Assembly (NCBI GenBank): GCA_009599575.1 | Contig: VWND01000008.1 | Location: forward strand, 1,054,001 to 1,118,000 | Reading direction: 5' to 3' | Source of the DNA: Blumeriella jaapii | Taxonomy: Eukaryota; Ascomycota; Leotiomycetes; Helotiales; Drepanopezizaceae | DNA: 64,000 nt | In this document: positions 11,838 to 24,009 of the stretch, in pieces | Layout of the letters: each line of letters begins with the position of its first letter | Numbering within the stretch: the stretch's first letter is position 1 | Program-made: the position numbers and the translations under genes | The notes under the pieces: generated by a model | The model's database searches: none | Seen by the model: the letters and a program-made list of their open reading frames with translations, nothing else | Told to the model about the DNA's origin: nothing

Positions 11838-14800
11838 ATGCTGTCCGCCTTCACAGCTCGTCCGATTGTCGAGCTCAGGCAGCGGGACAAGTTCAAGATT
11901 GAGTCCATTCTGGCATATGGTATGTACGCAGTACAGAGGGGCTAGGGAAGCCGCTGATGGTATACAGGTGATCGTCTGCTGGTTGGACTGAACACTGGAA
12001 GCCTGAAAGTGTACCGGGTCAACGAGTTGCCAGAGGAACACGGGAATCCGAATGGCTCGACGAAACCAGATGTGAAATCTGACGACAAGTCCCCTTCGCG
12101 GCCGACCTCTTCATCTGCTAGAAAGCCGGTGGACCTCTTGCGGGAGGTGGAAAAGTTCTCGACTCGTGCCATAGAGCAGCTGGCAATTATCAAGGAAGCG
12201 AATGTCCTCATATCCTTGTCGAATTCTTACGTCTGGATCCATGATCTGCATTCCTATGTTCTGCAGGAACAGTTGACGAAAACGAAAAGTGCCTCCACCT
12301 TCGCGGTCACTTCGAATATCGTCAAGGATTCCGCGACTGGGATACCGGAAATCATTTCGAGGTTAGCGGTTGCGGTCAAGAGAAGGCTCTTGCTCTGGTC
12401 ATGGCACGAATCCGAGCTTGAACGCGAGACGGTGGAAATCACCATGACAGATGCTATCAAGACCTTGACCTGGGCCTCGGCAACGAAGATCATATGCGGC
12501 ATGAACTCGGGCTATGTGATTGTGGATGTGGTGAGCCAGGAGATTGAAGACATTGTCGGCCCCGGAGCGATTGGGGGAGCGGCAGGGGCACAAGCTGGTC
12601 GATTTGGTGGTGTGGGATCGGCAAGCATGGGGTATATGGGTCTGGGGAGCTACATACCGAAACCACTGGCGACGAAACTCGCCGATGGGGAGATGCTGCT
12701 CGCGAAGGACATAAATTCTCTGTTCATTACATCGGAAGGAAAGCCGCTAGAGAAGAGGCAAGTCCCGTGGGCCCAATCGCCAGATGCTATAGGCTACTCG
12801 TATCCGTATATCTTGGCTCTACAATCGCCCTCTCAAGGGACACTGGAAGTTCGTAACCCGGACACGTTGTCACTCCTTCAGTCCATACCGCTGCCGAACG
12901 CCAAGCAACTGCACTTCCCCCATCCAACGGTAAGTCTTGCGCACGCCGGAAAGGATTTCCATGTGGCCAGCGAGCGATGTATATGGCGAATGGGCACAAC
13001 AGACTACGACTCCCAGATAGACGAGCTGGTGGAGAAGGAGCGATATGACGAAGCCAGCAGCATTCTGAATATGCTAGAAGATGCTCTGTTGAAAAATAAG
13101 GAAGAAAGACTACGGGAAATCAAGATCCTGAAGGCACAGTCTCTTTTCGACCAGCGAAAGTATCAGGATGCCGTCGATATTTTCATGGCAAAGGACGTCC
13201 AGGCTCCTCCAGAGCGCGTGATCAAGCTCTTTCCAAGGGTCATTGCCGGGGACTTGAGCATATTGGACGAGAAGACTCAGGACTCAGAAGACGGGGAAGA
13301 AGCAGAGACATCTGCCAATGGGGGCTCTTCTACAGCCGGGGACGCGAAACCAGAAACGGTAGATTCTCCTAAACCGACGGCTGTTAACAAGCTACTCAAA
13401 GTCACCGATCCATCATCTATTCGGTCTTTCATGAGACTGGATGGGGGGGATGCGAGCGAGATTGCCAACGCGAATTCGAAGCCAGCAGAAGATCCGCCTC
13501 TGCAAGGCAAAGATTTGACGACTGCCGTTCTCGCTCTCTCCGGGTTTCTGGTTCAAGCGCGGAACAGAATGAAAGCGTTTCTGGACGCGGAGACCGGGAA
13601 GTTGAAACCCATGGAGCAGAACGGGCACAATGGCGCTTCTCAACATGCTTTCGACTCGTTGCTCACCGCACCAGCATCAGATGCTGAGAAGGACCGAGAG
13701 CAAAAGCTGCGGGACACGGCCAAGCTCATCGACACCACGCTTTTTAGGGCTTATATGCTGGCACGACCACAGCTGGCTGGATCCCTGTTCCGGCTTCCCA
13801 ATTTCTGTGACCCTGACGTGGTCAACGAGAAGCTCTTGGAAAATGGAAGGTTCAACGACCTGGTGGATTTCTTCCATGGCAAGAAGCTGCATCGTCCGGC
13901 TCTCGAGCTGCTTAAGAAATTCGGGCAGGGAGATGGAAATGGTGACGCATCGGCAACTCTCAAGGGACCACGAAGAACGGTTGGTTATCTACAAAACCTT
14001 CCTCCGGAGATGATTGACCTGATCCTCGAATATGCCGAGTGGCCCCTGCGAGCCGACCCGACTCTGGGAATGGAGGTTTTTCTGGCAGATACCGAGAACG
14101 CAGAGACCTTACCAAGGGACAAGGTCCTTAACTTCCTTCGAGGAATCGATGTCGATCTCGCTGTCAAGTACTTGGAGCATGTGATTCATGAGCTTAACGA
14201 CCTGACTCCCGAGTTTCACAATCGACTAGTGGAGGCATATGTCCAAGACTTGAGGATTAGGCCGGACAAGAGCTCCCATGACTGGAAGGGGTTGATGGAG
14301 AGGCTCATCTCTTTTTTGAGGTCGAGCAAGCAGTATTCGCTTTCAAAGGCCTTCGGTCTGATACCCAGGGATGGTAAGCCTGACACACATGTGGTTGTGG
14401 AGCCTGCTGACGAAAGACAGATCCCAATTTCTATGAGGCACAAGCCGTGGTTTTGAGTAATATGGGACAACACAAGCAGGCATTGGAGATTTATGTCTTC
14501 AAGATTCAGGCATTTGCGAAGGCGGAAGAGTATGACTGTCGCCCAATGTCGAGTTTCGCAGTGCTGACATTCTAGGTATTGCAATCATATCCACAAAACC
14601 CAGCAGGATTCTGCAACTGCCTCTCCCCTGCAAACCCTCCGCGGCTCACTCACCCCCGACCGCGACGACGAAGACGTGCCTTCGATCTACCACACCCTTC
14701 TTTCACTGTATCTGACTCCACCCCCACCGCACAAGCCCAACTGGCCACCGCTCTCGACCTTCTGTCTCGACACGGCTCCCGCCTCCCCGCTGCTTCAACG

Positions 14801-15181
14801 CTCAACCTCATTCCTACGACCTTGCCCGTCGCAGAGCTCGAATCCTACTTCCGCGGCCGCATCCGAGCCGCAAACTCCATCGTGAACGAAACGCGCGTCG
14901 TCTCGGGCCTCCGGAAAACCGAGGTCGTCTCAGCACAAGCAGAGCTACTGCTAGGCGATGGCGCGCCCGGGAACAAGGGCGGCAGGAATCGGAGAGTGGC
15001 TGTCAGTGAAGAAAAGGTCTGCGGAGTGTGCCACAAGAGAATCGGCAGAAGCGTTATCGCGGTGCTGCCGGACAACGAGGTTGTGCACTACGGGTGTCTG
15101 AGCCGAGTGGGTAACCGTCCTGGCGCTGGGGGTAGCGGTAGCATGACGGGCATGAGGGCTGGGAGTTGGGCCAGGTCGTGA
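11838..15181 (+). CDS. vps39: Vps39/Vam6, HOPS vacuolar tethering subunit, frame break
   Basis: Four exons: 11838-11919, 11968-14373, 14421-14529 and 14576-15181. Introns are 46-48 nt and join in phase. The protein begins 'MLSAFTARPIVELRQRDKF' and has an N-terminal CNH/beta-propeller region (about residues 25-330), a Vps39 domain 1 region near 618-680 ('LFRAYMLARPQLAGSLFRL') and the C-terminal Vps39 domain 2 with 'KVCGVCHKRIG' and 'VVHYGC'. Vps39 is the HOPS subunit that binds Rab7/Ypt7 and drives vacuole and late-endosome fusion; it also joins vacuole-mitochondrion contacts. After 'IYHTLLSLYLTPP' the frame must shift by one base (between about 14711 and 14752, beside a CCCCC run) to reach 'ALDLLSRHGSRLPA'. 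With one base added the protein is 1067 aa. It is convergent with gon7. Confidence 0.9.
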
Positions 15182-15446
15182 GAGTGATCGATACCATCTT
15201 TTGCTCCATCGTCGCGCGGCGTTTCGTTCCACTCTGGAGTGGGCTGGAGAAGAGGGCCATGGTGTACATATCTGGGTCCGAAGGCGAATGTGTTGACGTC
15301 GTCGCCCTTGTCTTGACTCTCACCCCTTTTCGAAGCCCAGCCCAGCTCAGCCCAGATCTTTCCGAGCCTCTTGGACCAGGAAACGCAGTGCTGAGCAACA
15401 CTCCTCCTCTAATTCCTACCACTTCCTCCAAAGACCCCTCTCCCTT

Positions 15447-15749
15447 TCACGCCTCCTCCTCCTCCACAACCTCCTCCCCATAGTTCTCCTCCTCCCGCTT
15501 CTCATCCCGGCCCCCTCCCTTCCCGTCCTTCCCCTCTCCGGCCCGCTTATGATCCTCTTCCATCCGCGCCGTCAACTCCCGGTTAATGACCTCCTGCATC
15601 TGCGCCGCCGCCTGCCGCAGCGCGGCCAGGTACGCCGTCTTCGCGGCCGTCGCTGTGGGCTGTGGGTGCGGCGGCAGGGACGCCGTGTGTGTGAAGGGGG
15701 CGTTGGTTGGGGACGTGTAGGTCGCTCTGAGGGCGGGTGGCGTCGACAT
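15447..15749 (-). CDS. gon7: Gon7, EKC/KEOPS complex subunit
   Basis: Compact 100-aa single-exon ORF. It opens 'MSTPPALRATYTSPTNAPF', continues with a helix 'KTAYLAALRQAAAQMQEVIN' and 'LTARMEEDHKRA', and ends in an acidic tail 'EEENYGEEVVEEEEA'. This order (Tyr-Ser/Pro-Thr motif, Leu-rich helix, Met-Glu-Glu-Asp, Tyr-Gly-Glu-Glu) is that of fungal Gon7. In the KEOPS complex Gon7 supports the universal tRNA threonylcarbamoyladenosine (t6A37) modification and telomere maintenance. The Met at 15749 gives the family's usual length; an open frame extends 157 codons upstream but is low-complexity and unlike the family. The stop faces the Vps39 stop across 265 bases. Confidence 0.88.
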   Translation of the reverse strand: MSTPPALRATYTSPTNAPFTHTASLPPHPQPTATAAKTAYLAALRQAAAQMQEVINRELTARMEEDHKRAGEGKDGKGGGRDEKREEENYGEEVVEEEEA

Positions 15750-18700
15750 TGTTGCCGTGGCAGACGGGATGCTGTGAGGATCCAGTGGTTTGTGTAGCAG
15801 GCCTTTGGGATGTGGGTTGTGGGTTGTGAGGTTGTGGTTTGAGGTGGGGTGAGGAGAGGGAAGGCTGTCGGGTGGAACATCAAGCATGGCTACTAGCCCG
15901 CTGATTGTAGCCCGTCTGTTGGGTCCTTGCAAGTGAATCAAACCCTTGCCGAGGATGGTTCCAAATCGTTGCGCAGATTCGGAACAAGTGTGAGAAGTAG
16001 TGATCGTCGCATGGAGTTGATGTTTGTTAAATCCAGCGAGTCGAAGTCGGAAGTGCTTGGGAAAAAAGTCACTGGCTCTTCGTCTCTGGGCCGGGAATAC
16101 TCCGGCACTGGCTCGCTTGCGACGTTGGCGCTTCGCTTCGCTTCGAGATAGGGGTCTTTGAGAATTGTGTAGTAAGTAAACAATGGCCGGTTGTTTTCCA
16201 TGAGGGCCATTTTTTCCCATGAGGGCCAGTGTTTACCATGATGCGTGGTAAAAGCAGTTCGCAAATCTCGTAAGAAAATGGTCTTCTGCGAAATGACTGA
16301 GAGAGAGCCCCCTCGGCTGCTTGGAACAGTCTTCGTCGGATGTGTGTGACGTCCTTTCGGAAGCAGTCATTGGCTTTTCCACGGCTGCAATGCTTATCGA
16401 CATGTGTAACATGCACACGAACTACTCGCGCATGTGTCCGGGTCTGAGAATCTCAGTTGGCTCCCGAAGCAACCGACATTCACTCTTCCTGTTGCCATCT
16501 TGCCGCCGTGGGCATTTTAGTGCCATTCATAGCATCCTGATTACTTCTCATGGCCCCGCAGCCATCCTACTGTTTCCAGCTCTGTCAACCACCTTGTTTC
16601 AATCCTCCTCTAATGCTTTTGTAGCAGCCTTGATTGCCTTCTCCTTATTTGATCACTTCTCCACATCCGCGCTAGCGTTACTTAGACTTTTGCGTACTTC
16701 CTCATGGTATTTCGTGGGAAACCCTAGCCGCAGGATCTCATGCTCTGTCCGGATGCCAAAGTCTCGAAAATCGGCAGCCTTGGTCTGCATGTCTTCGCAG
16801 CTCCAGTTTCTAGCTTCCGATGGAGAGTTCTTGATCAGAAAGTTAAATTGTTGTGGTGTCGTTTCTCGAAGTATCTTCTGTCCACGAGCTACTTTCTCCT
16901 TCTCCTCCACTGGCAATAGTAGCTAGTATGCAAGTCTTCTGCATCTAGCTGAGGCTTTTCCCAATTTAGTCTGAATGTCCGACACCTTCGCGAGCAGCGC
17001 CTGTTCTAGTGGCTTCTGCCTCGACAAATGTCAGTCGGGAGTGGTTTGAGGGACTGCGAAATCATTTCCGTCGTACAACGCAGACTCCACAGACCCTTTA
17101 AGCGTAGCACGTTTGGGTAAGAATATCTTCTAGCAGTATTTAGTTTGATGCTCTGATTCCTCCGTAGGTGCAGCCTTCTTACCTGGGTGTATATTTTCGG
17201 CAGATAGCTATCTCTTGAAAACTAGCCCGATCTTGTTTGTAGCATAGAATTCGTCCTCCTCTACATCTGACAACCTCTCTGGCTGGACCCATCCCTGCTG
17301 CTTCTTGTCAGTTACAATTATTGTAAGAGAAGACGGTGGTTGGACCTCCCAGAAAATGCTCCACCAACTTTAACGATCTTGCAGTTATAAATTTCAACAG
17401 CGGTTCCAACCTCTTTCAAATGGCTTTAAAATCGGCCATGGTTTACATAATCCATCCTTTCTTAAGTCTGAAATTAAGACCAATGGATTCTAGGAGAACC
17501 TCTGCTGCAGATCCATTCACCTGGTCAACCGTGGCAACATCACTGTGAATCAACAGAGGGCTGAGAGCCCGATGAACCGACAGGAATATCTACTGCAGCA
17601 CTAGTTTTTCACACAATCATAGCACTCAGCTCCAACAATCTCGCCTGCGAAGCAGTAACCGATAGGCTGTCCAAAGGCTTGAAATAGCTCGGTCTAGCCA
17701 GCGCCAGGATGGCTTTGGTAGCCCCCCATTTGTAAGCATCGAGAGCATACCGCTGTTGGGATCCCACCGGTGAAAAGAGTGAAGCAGGAAGTATACGGCT
17801 TGCCACTGAAACCTCGTGTGATATGAGCATTTGGCAGACGAGTAATCAAAATCTTTCATTCCACTGAGCGCCTCGCTCTTCAGCTTCCTGGGTGACGTGA
17901 CTTTCCTGAGACAACTGCTTTCGGATCGCTCATTCGCTGATCTGTGGAAACCATCGTTTGGATGATACTGTTCTTAGGCGGGCGCTGCTTGACGGAGAGG
18001 ATGGTCAGGTCAAGCTTCTGCGCGCTGCAGGTCACACGGATGAACAACGACGGGCGAGGGATACTATGGTGTCGCAGACCAGGCAGGACGCTCCGAATTG
18101 AAGGAGACAGTTCTCTCCCCGGGGTGGCACGGGTGTCTGGCTTTCTCCGGAAGATAGGAGCAGACACTTGATTCTCAACGTCGTAGCTTCCCGAATCTTG
18201 CCAGGCGCCAAGGCCGAACGTAAACAGGCTCACTTTCTGGTTCGTGCCGCTCGAAGGCGCAACCCGCAGTATCTCAAACCAGAATGACGAATATGACGAA
18301 GTTTTCTATTTGTAAAAGATAATCTCGGTGCTACAGGATGTAGACTTGAGGGCTTGGAAGGGTTTCGGAGACCTTGCTATGCTATGTCATGCTAAGCGAA
18401 GAGCGAGCGATGACTCCCTTTCTGCCGCGCTTTATGCGCCTATCGTACCTTATAAAAAGCACGAGCTTAACTAAGAAAATGATACAAGCAATCAACTTTC
18501 GTAAAAAAGATAAAAGCTATGCGCTTTGATTTCTGCAAATTTGCTTTGATGTTCGGTGTTAGCCGACCTCGCTTAGCTCAGCTCTGAAGAAAACAAATTC
18601 AACAACACCCGACTCTTTTGATGTCCAGCCAAGTCACATACAATGTACTTCTCTGTTTTGTTTGATTATCTTTTCAAGTCCTATTAGGGCTTCAAACAAG

Positions 18701-20328
18701 ACTTATGTATTCTACTTTCGGCTTGAAAACATCGAAAGGTTTCAAATCAAACATTTCTCAACTAAATTATTCTTTGGTGATTTTACCAGTCTTGTTATCT
18801 CTCAAGATTTCACTTACAAAAATCTGCTATACTGAAACCATTTTTCTGCAAATCTCATTGTCTACCGTACGCTTGATATATCCAGCGGCAAATACCAAGC
18901 TATCTCATTCCTTTTCCCGTCTTTCAAAAGAAACACACGCTGATAACCCATTCGTAAGAAACTCAATCCCTATTTCACAAATCGACCATAGAAAAACATT
19001 AATATCAAAAACAATCCATTCCGTATCGAGATTAGAATCACTCAGCAACATCTAGGTAGTTCTCATCGTTACAAATCAGCTACACCAAGGCCCACACCAG
19101 CAGCCTACTCGCGCAGCAAGACCCAGAACCGCTTTACCACCGATCGACTTTCATCAAAGCAAGTAATTAATCAAAGCAGAAAAACAGTAGTACCCTCGGT
19201 AAACCAAAGCTGAAAAAAAAAAACCACCTAGCCTATTCAAAGCCTCCTCTATCCCACCCTAGCCTCGAAACCCCCCACGAGCAATCATTCGCCAAGCCGT
19301 TTTCCCTTTCTACACATACGTGAGTTTCCCAAACTCGGGAAATCCCGAGCCGACTCTTGATACAAAGTATCACCAAAACCTTCCAACAAACCTAGCTAGC
19401 TATAACCACACTCCATTCTAACAAAAGACACAGGCAAGCAAAATGTTATGATCCAACCCAAGAAAAAAAAAAGAAAAGGATAAAATACGATACGACAGAA
19501 TGAAATAGCCGAAGTGGCTGTGGCTTTGAGTTCCCTAACTCCCACACGCTCAAGATCCGAAACCCCCTCCCCCCCCCCACTTTCCACCTTCCCCCTCCCA
19601 AAAACAAAAACAAAAAAACGTGAAAAGGTGATTGATTGGTTTACAGCCATCTAAACGAAAAGCAGCAAGCACGCACGATCTTCTTTGCAACGCAATCCTT
19701 GATCTCCGATCGAGTTTCCCTCCCTCCTTCCATACGACCAAAGGGCCGGCCTCCCATCTACAAGACCGAATCCCGATTCACCATCGGTACAACAACACGG
19801 TCAAGAGCGAAAACAGAAAAGGTGACATTTAGGAGATTTGAAGACGAGATTAGCATTTCTCAGAGTCCCCCCCCCCCCACCCACCAAAAAAAAAATATCC
19901 AAGCAGATACTATTTACTATCTACACATCACGAAGTCCGCGAGCTTTTTTCTGGGGGTGAATGCCATAGGGGAAGAACGCCAAAACCAAAACCAGGTGAA
20001 ATATAATCGCTGTAACTGTGTAAAACGCAAACGACAAACGCTCCAATCCCAATCATAGCATGCATCGTAATTTGCCGTACCCATTTGCCTCCGTCCGTCA
20101 TGGCCGTAGTTACACAGGATAGCAAGCGAATCGAATTGAGATTGGCTGCTTCCTACTTTCCCCCCACCAACACACACTCTCTCTGTGTAAGTGTCCAAAC
20201 GCCATACCTATCTGTCTCCCGCCTGCCATGCTCCAACAATCCGTGATTCTACCTATCTAATCTATCGATCGAACTAGCGCTCACTGACATACACACCCGT
20301 CCCCTAGAATCGCAAACGCAGACGCAGT
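15750..20328. other. gene-poor stretch with decayed coding relics
   Basis: No intact gene. 16200-18240 carries minus-strand coding-like fragments (listed separately). 18260-19080 is AT-rich with only T/A-driven ORFs. 19100-20300 holds short A, C and G runs and no conserved frame. It may be old, mutated repeat or gene remains plus the 3' region of the phosphate transporter. Confidence 0.6.
16200..18233 (-). pseudogene. decayed unidentified coding relic
   Basis: On the minus strand, protein-like segments follow one another, broken by stops and frame changes. One is an 87-codon piece at 16653-16916 ('FNFLIKNSPSEARNWSCEDM', with heptad-like charged helices) that continues past a TGA into 'NKEKAIKAATKALEEDWNKV'. 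Another is 'HRALSPLLIHSDVATVDQVN' near 17560. A 117-codon piece at 17880-18233 starts 'MSLFTFGLGAWQDS'. The codon texture is coding-like rather than random AT sequence, but I do not recognise a family and cannot say the pieces belong to one gene. Confidence 0.35.
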
Positions 20329-22539
20329 TTAAAGCCCCGCGACGAACATTAAGCCATAGCCAACCGTAATGACAACCCCGAGTGTCGTAACGCTGGCAGG
20401 GATGCCACGGCTGAGGAAGTGCTTGACTTGCAGGTAGCGCCTCCCGGTCTGCGGGTCTTCCATCATGATAGCCGCTGTGACGAATCATGTTAGCGAGGCT
20501 TTTGGTCCGCAAGGCTGGTATTCAACAAACTTACTCATGTTAGGAAACCCAGAAGTCGGCAGGCCCATGGCGGCGCTGCACATTAAGGCACTGCCCATCA
20601 CGAGCAGGTTAGGGTGCGGCTCTTCCATGCCCATGCCGACGCTGTGCACAAGGGGCAGAATGATGAGGGCCGCGACGGTGTGGCTGATGAACGTGGCGAC
20701 GACCAGAATTAAACTGGCGAAGACAACAAGGATGGCGTAAAGGGACATGTGCTCAACTTTTGCGGTGATGGCTTTGGCGATCGTGTGCAGTAGCCCGGAT
20801 GAGTTGACGGCTTTGCCGAGGGAGAGACCGCCAGCGGCAAGGATGATGATGGTCCAGAGGAAATTGTTGAAGTCCTCCTTGGTCAAGATGCCCGTGCCGA
20901 AGAAGAGAACTAGGGGGATGATGGCCACCACGCCCATGTCGCCAAACAGCCACTCGAGTTGATGGCTGACACACCAGAGAATAATCGTACCAAGTGTGAC
21001 CAGAGAAATGAACCATTGCACGCCCGTGAACCTATCTTTCACTGGGCGAATGGGGACGATGGTCGTCCCTCTTCCGGGCTGGAACGTCAAGAGCAGGATC
21101 ACCCAGATAGCCAAGATCGAGAGGATGCCCACAGGAATGGCTACGAAGAACCAGATACCCCAAGAAGGCTGAGGGCTCATGGTCTGAAGCGCAACGATAT
21201 TTTGGGGCGATGCAATTGGGGAGAGCATGCCACCGACGTTGGAAGCCAGCGCGATCCCGAGGATGAGGGCTTTCGACATTTGAGAGTCAGAAGGCAGGTT
21301 GCGCAGCATAGGTTGAATGATGGAGAAGCACAGGACCGGCGCTGCTACGTTGCTGATCCACATGCTGGCGAAAGCAGCCACAAACATGTTTGTCACGAGG
21401 ACGGTCCGAGGCCGGGTGCCAGCTTTGCTGAGGACGAAGGTTGCAATTCTCTTTGCGATGTCGTACTTCGACAACGCAGCAGCTATAGCGAAGCCGCCAA
21501 GCAAGAGCATGATGACCGGCGTCCACATGGCAGAGAAGATGTATTTGGCGGCGGCATGAGCCTTAAGACGACGGTGCGGCGTGACATCCGAGCGAACCAC
21601 TCGCAAAACCACGCAGAGAAACGGAATCATGAGAGACGTGACGAATAGAGGAATGACCTGTGGAGCTGTCAGCATCGGTTGACATCAGGATGTGTTGATG
21701 TATACCTCTGTCGCCCATAACAAACTGACGAAGACTAGCATAGCCAGGCAGTTCTGTTGCTCCACATTCCTCATGATCGGGAGATAGAGCAAAATGAAGA
21801 AGATAGCCACGATGACAACGAGGGTCAACATCGTCGAGCTGAACAGCCACGTCGGGCATCGGAACCTCCCCACAGGCGTATCCAACTCTTTCATCTCAGA
21901 CACATCATAGTCGTCTCCCTGAAGCCGGGCCGTCCCAGGGTTGTTGTCTGCTCCAAGCAGCGTCCTCCGGAGGCCCATGTTGGCAGCTTGAGCTTTCCTC
22001 TCGATGCCGATCATTTCCCTCCACACGGTGTTCCGCTCCCAGACGACGTGCTCTCTCAGGTGCAATCTCAGCTCTTTCCTGGCCAACGCCTCATCTCCCC
22101 CCGTGACGATGTCTGCATATGCTAGCTCGATTTTCTGGATGTTCTCCTCGATGAGGGTCATGGTTTCCGGTCGGAAACAGTAGGCCGGTTCGACCGATTT
22201 CTCGATATATCTGGCCTTCAGACCTCGGTCACAGATCTTGTCGTATTTCTTCAGGACCTTCGTAAACCCCGTCCTGTTGAGCTGAACGAAAGATTTCAGT
22301 TCGCAGAGATTGACGTATAGACCGATGGCCCGTTTCTTCAGTGTGATGCCCGACGAGTACAAGGTCGAGAAGACCTCGTTCGTGTAGTCATCATAGTTCT
22401 GGCTGTTTCGGCGCATCGACTTGCTGAACTCGGTCGAAGCCCTCATGTCCTCTGTCGTGGTCGTTCGCGTAAAGCCCGAATCACGAGGGGTACTCTTGCT
22501 ACGCACCGTGACGGGCCTCGCCTTCTGCAGAGCGGTGTT

Positions 22540-22570
<31 letters not shown>

Positions 22571-23096
22571 CTCTCCTCTACCCCTTCATTGATGGAGCGA
22601 CTGATTGTGCTTGTCCTTCGGGGCCTACTGGTCGAACTCCGGAAGGCGCTGCCTCGTCTCGGCCGATCGCTCGCGCGTCCACCGGTTCCTGGTCTTGCTC
22701 CATCGTGGTCGAAGTTCTCCGACTCGTAGGCCTCTTCGTCCTTGAGGAATTCGGACACCTCATCATAGACCTCCAGTTCTTTCAGCTGGTAAAACGACGA
22801 TATCTTTTCCAATTCTGCATCCAGCGCCCGCTGAAAGATCTGGTCGGGGTCGTCGGTCGGTAGAATCAACGGCGATCGTTCCGCGTCGTCCGCGGCGGGT
22901 CGGTGGATGGTCTTCTCGAGCTGGTAAATGCTACCCCGGGTCAGCTTGGATCTTCGTTTCCCGCGCGCACCTGGCTCGGGCAGGGCCTTGATCGCCAGAC
23001 GAGGCCAACCTACAGCTTCTTCAGATTGCTGTACGCGATATAGTGGCTGCTCCAGTCGGGCACCGCGTTGAACTGGATGCTGTGCGAGAACTTCAT
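20329..23096 (-). CDS. pho90: SPX-domain low-affinity phosphate transporter (Pho90/Pho87-like)
   Basis: Four exons: 23096-23014, 22930-21706, 21657-20535 and 20474-20329. Introns are 83, 48 and 60 nt, all GT-AG and in phase; the product is 858 aa. Residues 1-340 form the SPX domain, starting 'MKFSHSIQFNAVPDW' and including the basic 'LNRTGFTKVLKKYDK' helix that binds inositol pyrophosphates in this family. An Asp run and a Ser/Arg-rich linker interrupt it, as is common in fungi. From about residue 390 there are some ten to twelve hydrophobic segments of an anion:Na+ symporter (DASS/CitMHS type), with 'WISNVAAPVLCFSI' and 'LPTSGFPNMTAIMMED'. It should sit in the plasma membrane and import phosphate, with SPX sensing cell phosphate status. 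E-boxes lie 590-660 bases upstream. No break is seen. Confidence 0.92.
22542..22571. repeat. GTC trinucleotide repeat inside the transporter CDS
   Basis: About nine triplets that read as an Asp run (ten Asp) in the SPX linker on the minus strand. In-frame length variation would be tolerated. Confidence 0.85.
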
Positions 23097-24009
23097 CTCG
23101 TCTGCGTCGTCGAGCCGACGCCGCTTCTGCTCCCGTCGTCGTGCACGCTGTTCGCGCTGGCGGGACTCGCGCTCCTTTCCTCCCCACTGGACGACGGTGT
23201 ACTCGACGAGCTCGTACTCCTCGCGATCTGTGCGGTGTTCTCGCGGCGCCACGGTGGTCCCTCCTCCGGACAGCCTGCTGGCACGGTGGCTTCCTCCTGC
23301 GTGGGCGAAGGGAGTGGGGGAGGAGGGCTCCGGAGCTGCGCGTGAGGAGGTTATGGTGAAGGTGGAGGCGAGGGTGGAGGTGAAGGTGAAGATGAAGCTG
23401 AAGCTGAAGGTGAAGCTGAAGGCAGAGGGGGCAGAAGCCCGCGGGGCATTTCAACTGCCTTCGGGACTGCGACGTCGACAAGCGGGAAGCGCGAAAACAG
23501 TGGCGGCGGGGTGATTGGCTGCAGAGCTTAGCTTGCCCTTGGTGATATGATACTGTATTGTGCTGTATGTAGATAAGTCGATGGGCGCGAGCGGCGTTGG
23601 TGGAGGCTGAAGGTGAATCAATCATCTACACATGTTTCGTCTTTCGACCCGCTGATTCGCGAAGGGCCACCTGGTTAGTGCTGGTCACGTGCTTGTCACG
23701 TTCAATATTCTCGACTTTCTGACATGTGACGACACGTGACGACACGTGACGACACTTGATCTCGTCACGATGAAAATAGATGAACCGCAGGAGGGTTGTC
23801 AACTATATACACACCTAGTTGAGGGTCATTAGACATTAGAGATGAGACGTGAGATACATTTTTCTTCCTGTCATGTTCTGTGCTGAACGGCGATTCTTTG
23901 CCTTGAGAATCCTTTGGTACGAGGGGTCGGTTTAGCGATCTCTATTTACAGTACCACCACCACCACCTCCTCCTCCTCCTCCTCCTCCACCACGCCACCT
24001 ATCTCATCG
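23097..24009. other. phosphate transporter upstream region
   Basis: Spacer between the transporter start and the stop of the kinase gene. It starts with a GAAGGT/GAAGCT six-base repeat region (23350-23440) and carries a cluster of E-boxes at 23686-23758, described separately. No gene is seen. Confidence 0.7.
23686..23758. promoter_or_regulatory. CACGTG/CACGTT E-box cluster (NUC-1/Pho4 type)
   Basis: CACGTG occurs at 23686-23691, 23733-23738 and 23743-23748, and CACGTT at 23697-23702. The last two CACGTG sites lie in a 10-base tandem repeat of GACACGTGAC with degenerate outer copies (CATGTG, CACTTG). CACGTG and CACGTT are the known sites of bHLH regulators Pho4 (yeast) and NUC-1 (Neurospora) in phosphate-starvation genes. 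They lie 590-660 bases upstream of an SPX phosphate transporter. That they are used is inference. Confidence 0.55.
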
